Positions 5,713-6,379 of a stretch of 6,379 bases of DNA are shown piece by piece. Made by a program: the position numbers and the translations under genes. This DNA is from Bacteroidota bacterium. GTDB lineage: Bacteria; Bacteroidota; Bacteroidia; Chitinophagales; Chitinophagaceae. The notes beneath the pieces are model-generated. The model saw only the letters and a list, made by a program, of their open reading frames with translations. It had not been told where the DNA came from and ran no database searches. Within the stretch, counting starts at the first letter, position 1. Each line of letters begins with the position of its first letter. The stretch spans positions 1 to 6,379 of the forward strand of contig JAEYVW010000125.1 of NCBI GenBank assembly GCA_023429365.1, read 5' to 3'.

Positions 5713-6024
5713 TTATAACATTCCCAATTCCAATTGGGCAGCTTCGGACATCATGCTTTTATTCCATGGCGGAGTCCAGGTCACGGCTACATGAACATCA
5801 TTCACCCCTTCTATCTGCCTTACTTTCTGGTCTATTTCTACTGGTATGGATTGTGCGGCCGGGCAGGCGGGTGAGGTAAGTGTCATCACGATCTGTACAT
5901 TATTGAGCGGCAACACTTCCACTTCATAGATCAAACCCAGCTCCCAGATATTCACCGGGATCTCCGGATCATATATCGTTTGCAGGCACTCGATCACCTT
6001 CTGCTTCATTTCTTGGGTTTCCAT
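5713..6024 (-). CDS. sufT: SufT-like DUF59/MIP18-family Fe-S cluster assembly protein (103 aa)
   Basis: This is a single-domain cytoplasmic protein of the DUF59 (MIP18/PaaD-like) family, of normal family length. Motifs in order: DPEIPVNIWELGLIYEV (19-35), the core signature; LTSPACPAAQ (49-58) with the conserved C54; a V-D-VHV-V stretch (74-81); and the tail TWTPPWNKSMMSEAAQLELG (82-101), which is characteristic of SUF-associated members. SufT-type proteins assist maturation or transfer of Fe-S clusters; none is known to have an enzymatic reaction of its own. The gene starts 4 bp after the sufE stop and ends 16 bp before the Rrf2 start, so the three are almost certainly cotranscribed. The symbol follows use for SUF-linked DUF59 proteins. 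The alternative PaaD (phenylacetate pathway) is unlikely given the neighbours. Confidence 0.95.
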   Translation of the reverse strand: METQEMKQKVIECLQTIYDPEIPVNIWELGLIYEVEVLPLNNVQIVMTLTSPACPAAQSIPVEIDQKVRQIEGVNDVHVAVTWTPPWNKSMMSEAAQLELGML

Positions 6025-6028
6025 CAGC

Positions 6029-6379
6029 TTAAATTTTTGCAGTGTTCTTTAATTTATAGGCCAATGCGAAATTTTTCATTTGCTTCACCATCGCCAGCAA
6101 ACCATTTGAGCGGGTTTGTGCCAGGTGTGTGGTCATGCCTATCTCCCGGATAAAGTCCAGTTTCGCGTTGATGATCTCATCAGGTGTGTGTCCCGATAAA
6201 ACCCGAATCAACATACTAATCAAACCTTTCACGATCACAGCATCACTTTCGGCTTTGTAAAACACTCTCCCATCGTTATAGTCGGCTACAAGCCAAACCG
6301 TGGACTGACAGCCGCGGACCTTATTCTCATCCTTCTTAAACTCTTCCTCCAGCGGTGGCAGTTTTTTTCCAAGGTCAAT
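6029..6379 (-). CDS. sufE: SufE, cysteine desulfurase sulfur acceptor (5' end beyond the window)
   Basis: SufE accepts persulfide sulfur from the SufS cysteine desulfurase and passes it to the SufBCD scaffold in the cytoplasm. The frame is open to the right edge of the window, giving 116 visible residues, probably all but about the first 25. The catalytic region is present: VRGCQSTVWL, with the persulfide-carrying Cys encoded at 6308-6310. Downstream come the family stretches PDEIINAKLDFIREIGMTTHL and TRSNGLLAMVKQMK, equivalent to the conserved RSxGL helix of SufE. A GTG at 6265 could be taken for a start, but the catalytic cysteine lies upstream of it, so the true start is outside the window. 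The gene is first of the visible three-gene unit; sufS and sufBCD are expected to the right. Confidence 0.96.
   Translation of the reverse strand: MDLGKKLPPLEEEFKKDENKVRGCQSTVWLVADYNDGRVFYKAESDAVIVKGLISMLIRVLSGHTPDEIINAKLDFIREIGMTTHLAQTRSNGLLAMVKQMKNFALAYKLKNTAKI

Noticed and set aside
5415..5879. 154-codon + strand frame across the Rrf2 and SufT-like genes
   Set aside because: It overlaps two confidently identified genes on the other strand and has no protein-like features.

Overview
The window looks like chromosomal DNA of a member of the Bacteroidota, most likely Chitinophagaceae or a close relative. The evidence is two secreted proteins ending in type IX secretion (T9SS) type A sorting domains, a promoter-like TTG-N20-TAnnTTTG arrangement, A-rich rather than Shine-Dalgarno translation starts, and a SUF operon tail of the Bacteroidota kind (SufE, SufT-like, Rrf2 regulator). 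I see no mobile element, CRISPR array, tRNA or rRNA.

Layout. (1) Bases 1-269, + strand: the end of an AraC/GlxA-like regulator. (2) 270-707: a 438-bp intergenic region holding a 12-bp direct repeat, a Bacteroidota-type promoter, and a leader of about 215 nt with small dyads. (3) 708-2156, +: a 482-aa secreted T9SS cargo protein, followed by a convincing intrinsic terminator whose right arm lies inside the end of the convergent gene. (4) 2245-4257, -: a 670-aa secreted T9SS cargo protein whose N-terminal ~380 residues I cannot assign. (5) 4338-4766, -: a 142-aa exported single-domain protein. A strong hairpin sits in the 80-bp gap between the genes of (4) and (5). (6) 4767-5222: 456 bp with no gene but several dyads. 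(7) 5223-6379, -: the tightly packed end of a SUF iron-sulfur assembly operon, in transcription order sufE (5' end cut off by the window), a SufT/DUF59 gene and an Rrf2 regulator with three candidate cluster-binding cysteines.

How the parts fit. The SUF part is a functional unit: SufE feeds sulfur to the SUF machinery, the DUF59 protein helps cluster maturation or delivery, and the Rrf2 protein is a plausible Fe-S sensor closing a feedback loop. Genes (3), (4) and (5) share one fibronectin-III-like module. Two copies sit in front of a T9SS sorting domain, and the third stands alone without one, so these three genes look like a small cell-surface or envelope cluster built from a common part. 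The AraC fragment has no visible functional link to them. No clearly new multi-gene system is evident. The best leads are the unassigned domain of the 670-aa protein, the repeat-plus-promoter region at 411-485, and the structured leader at 4260-4322.
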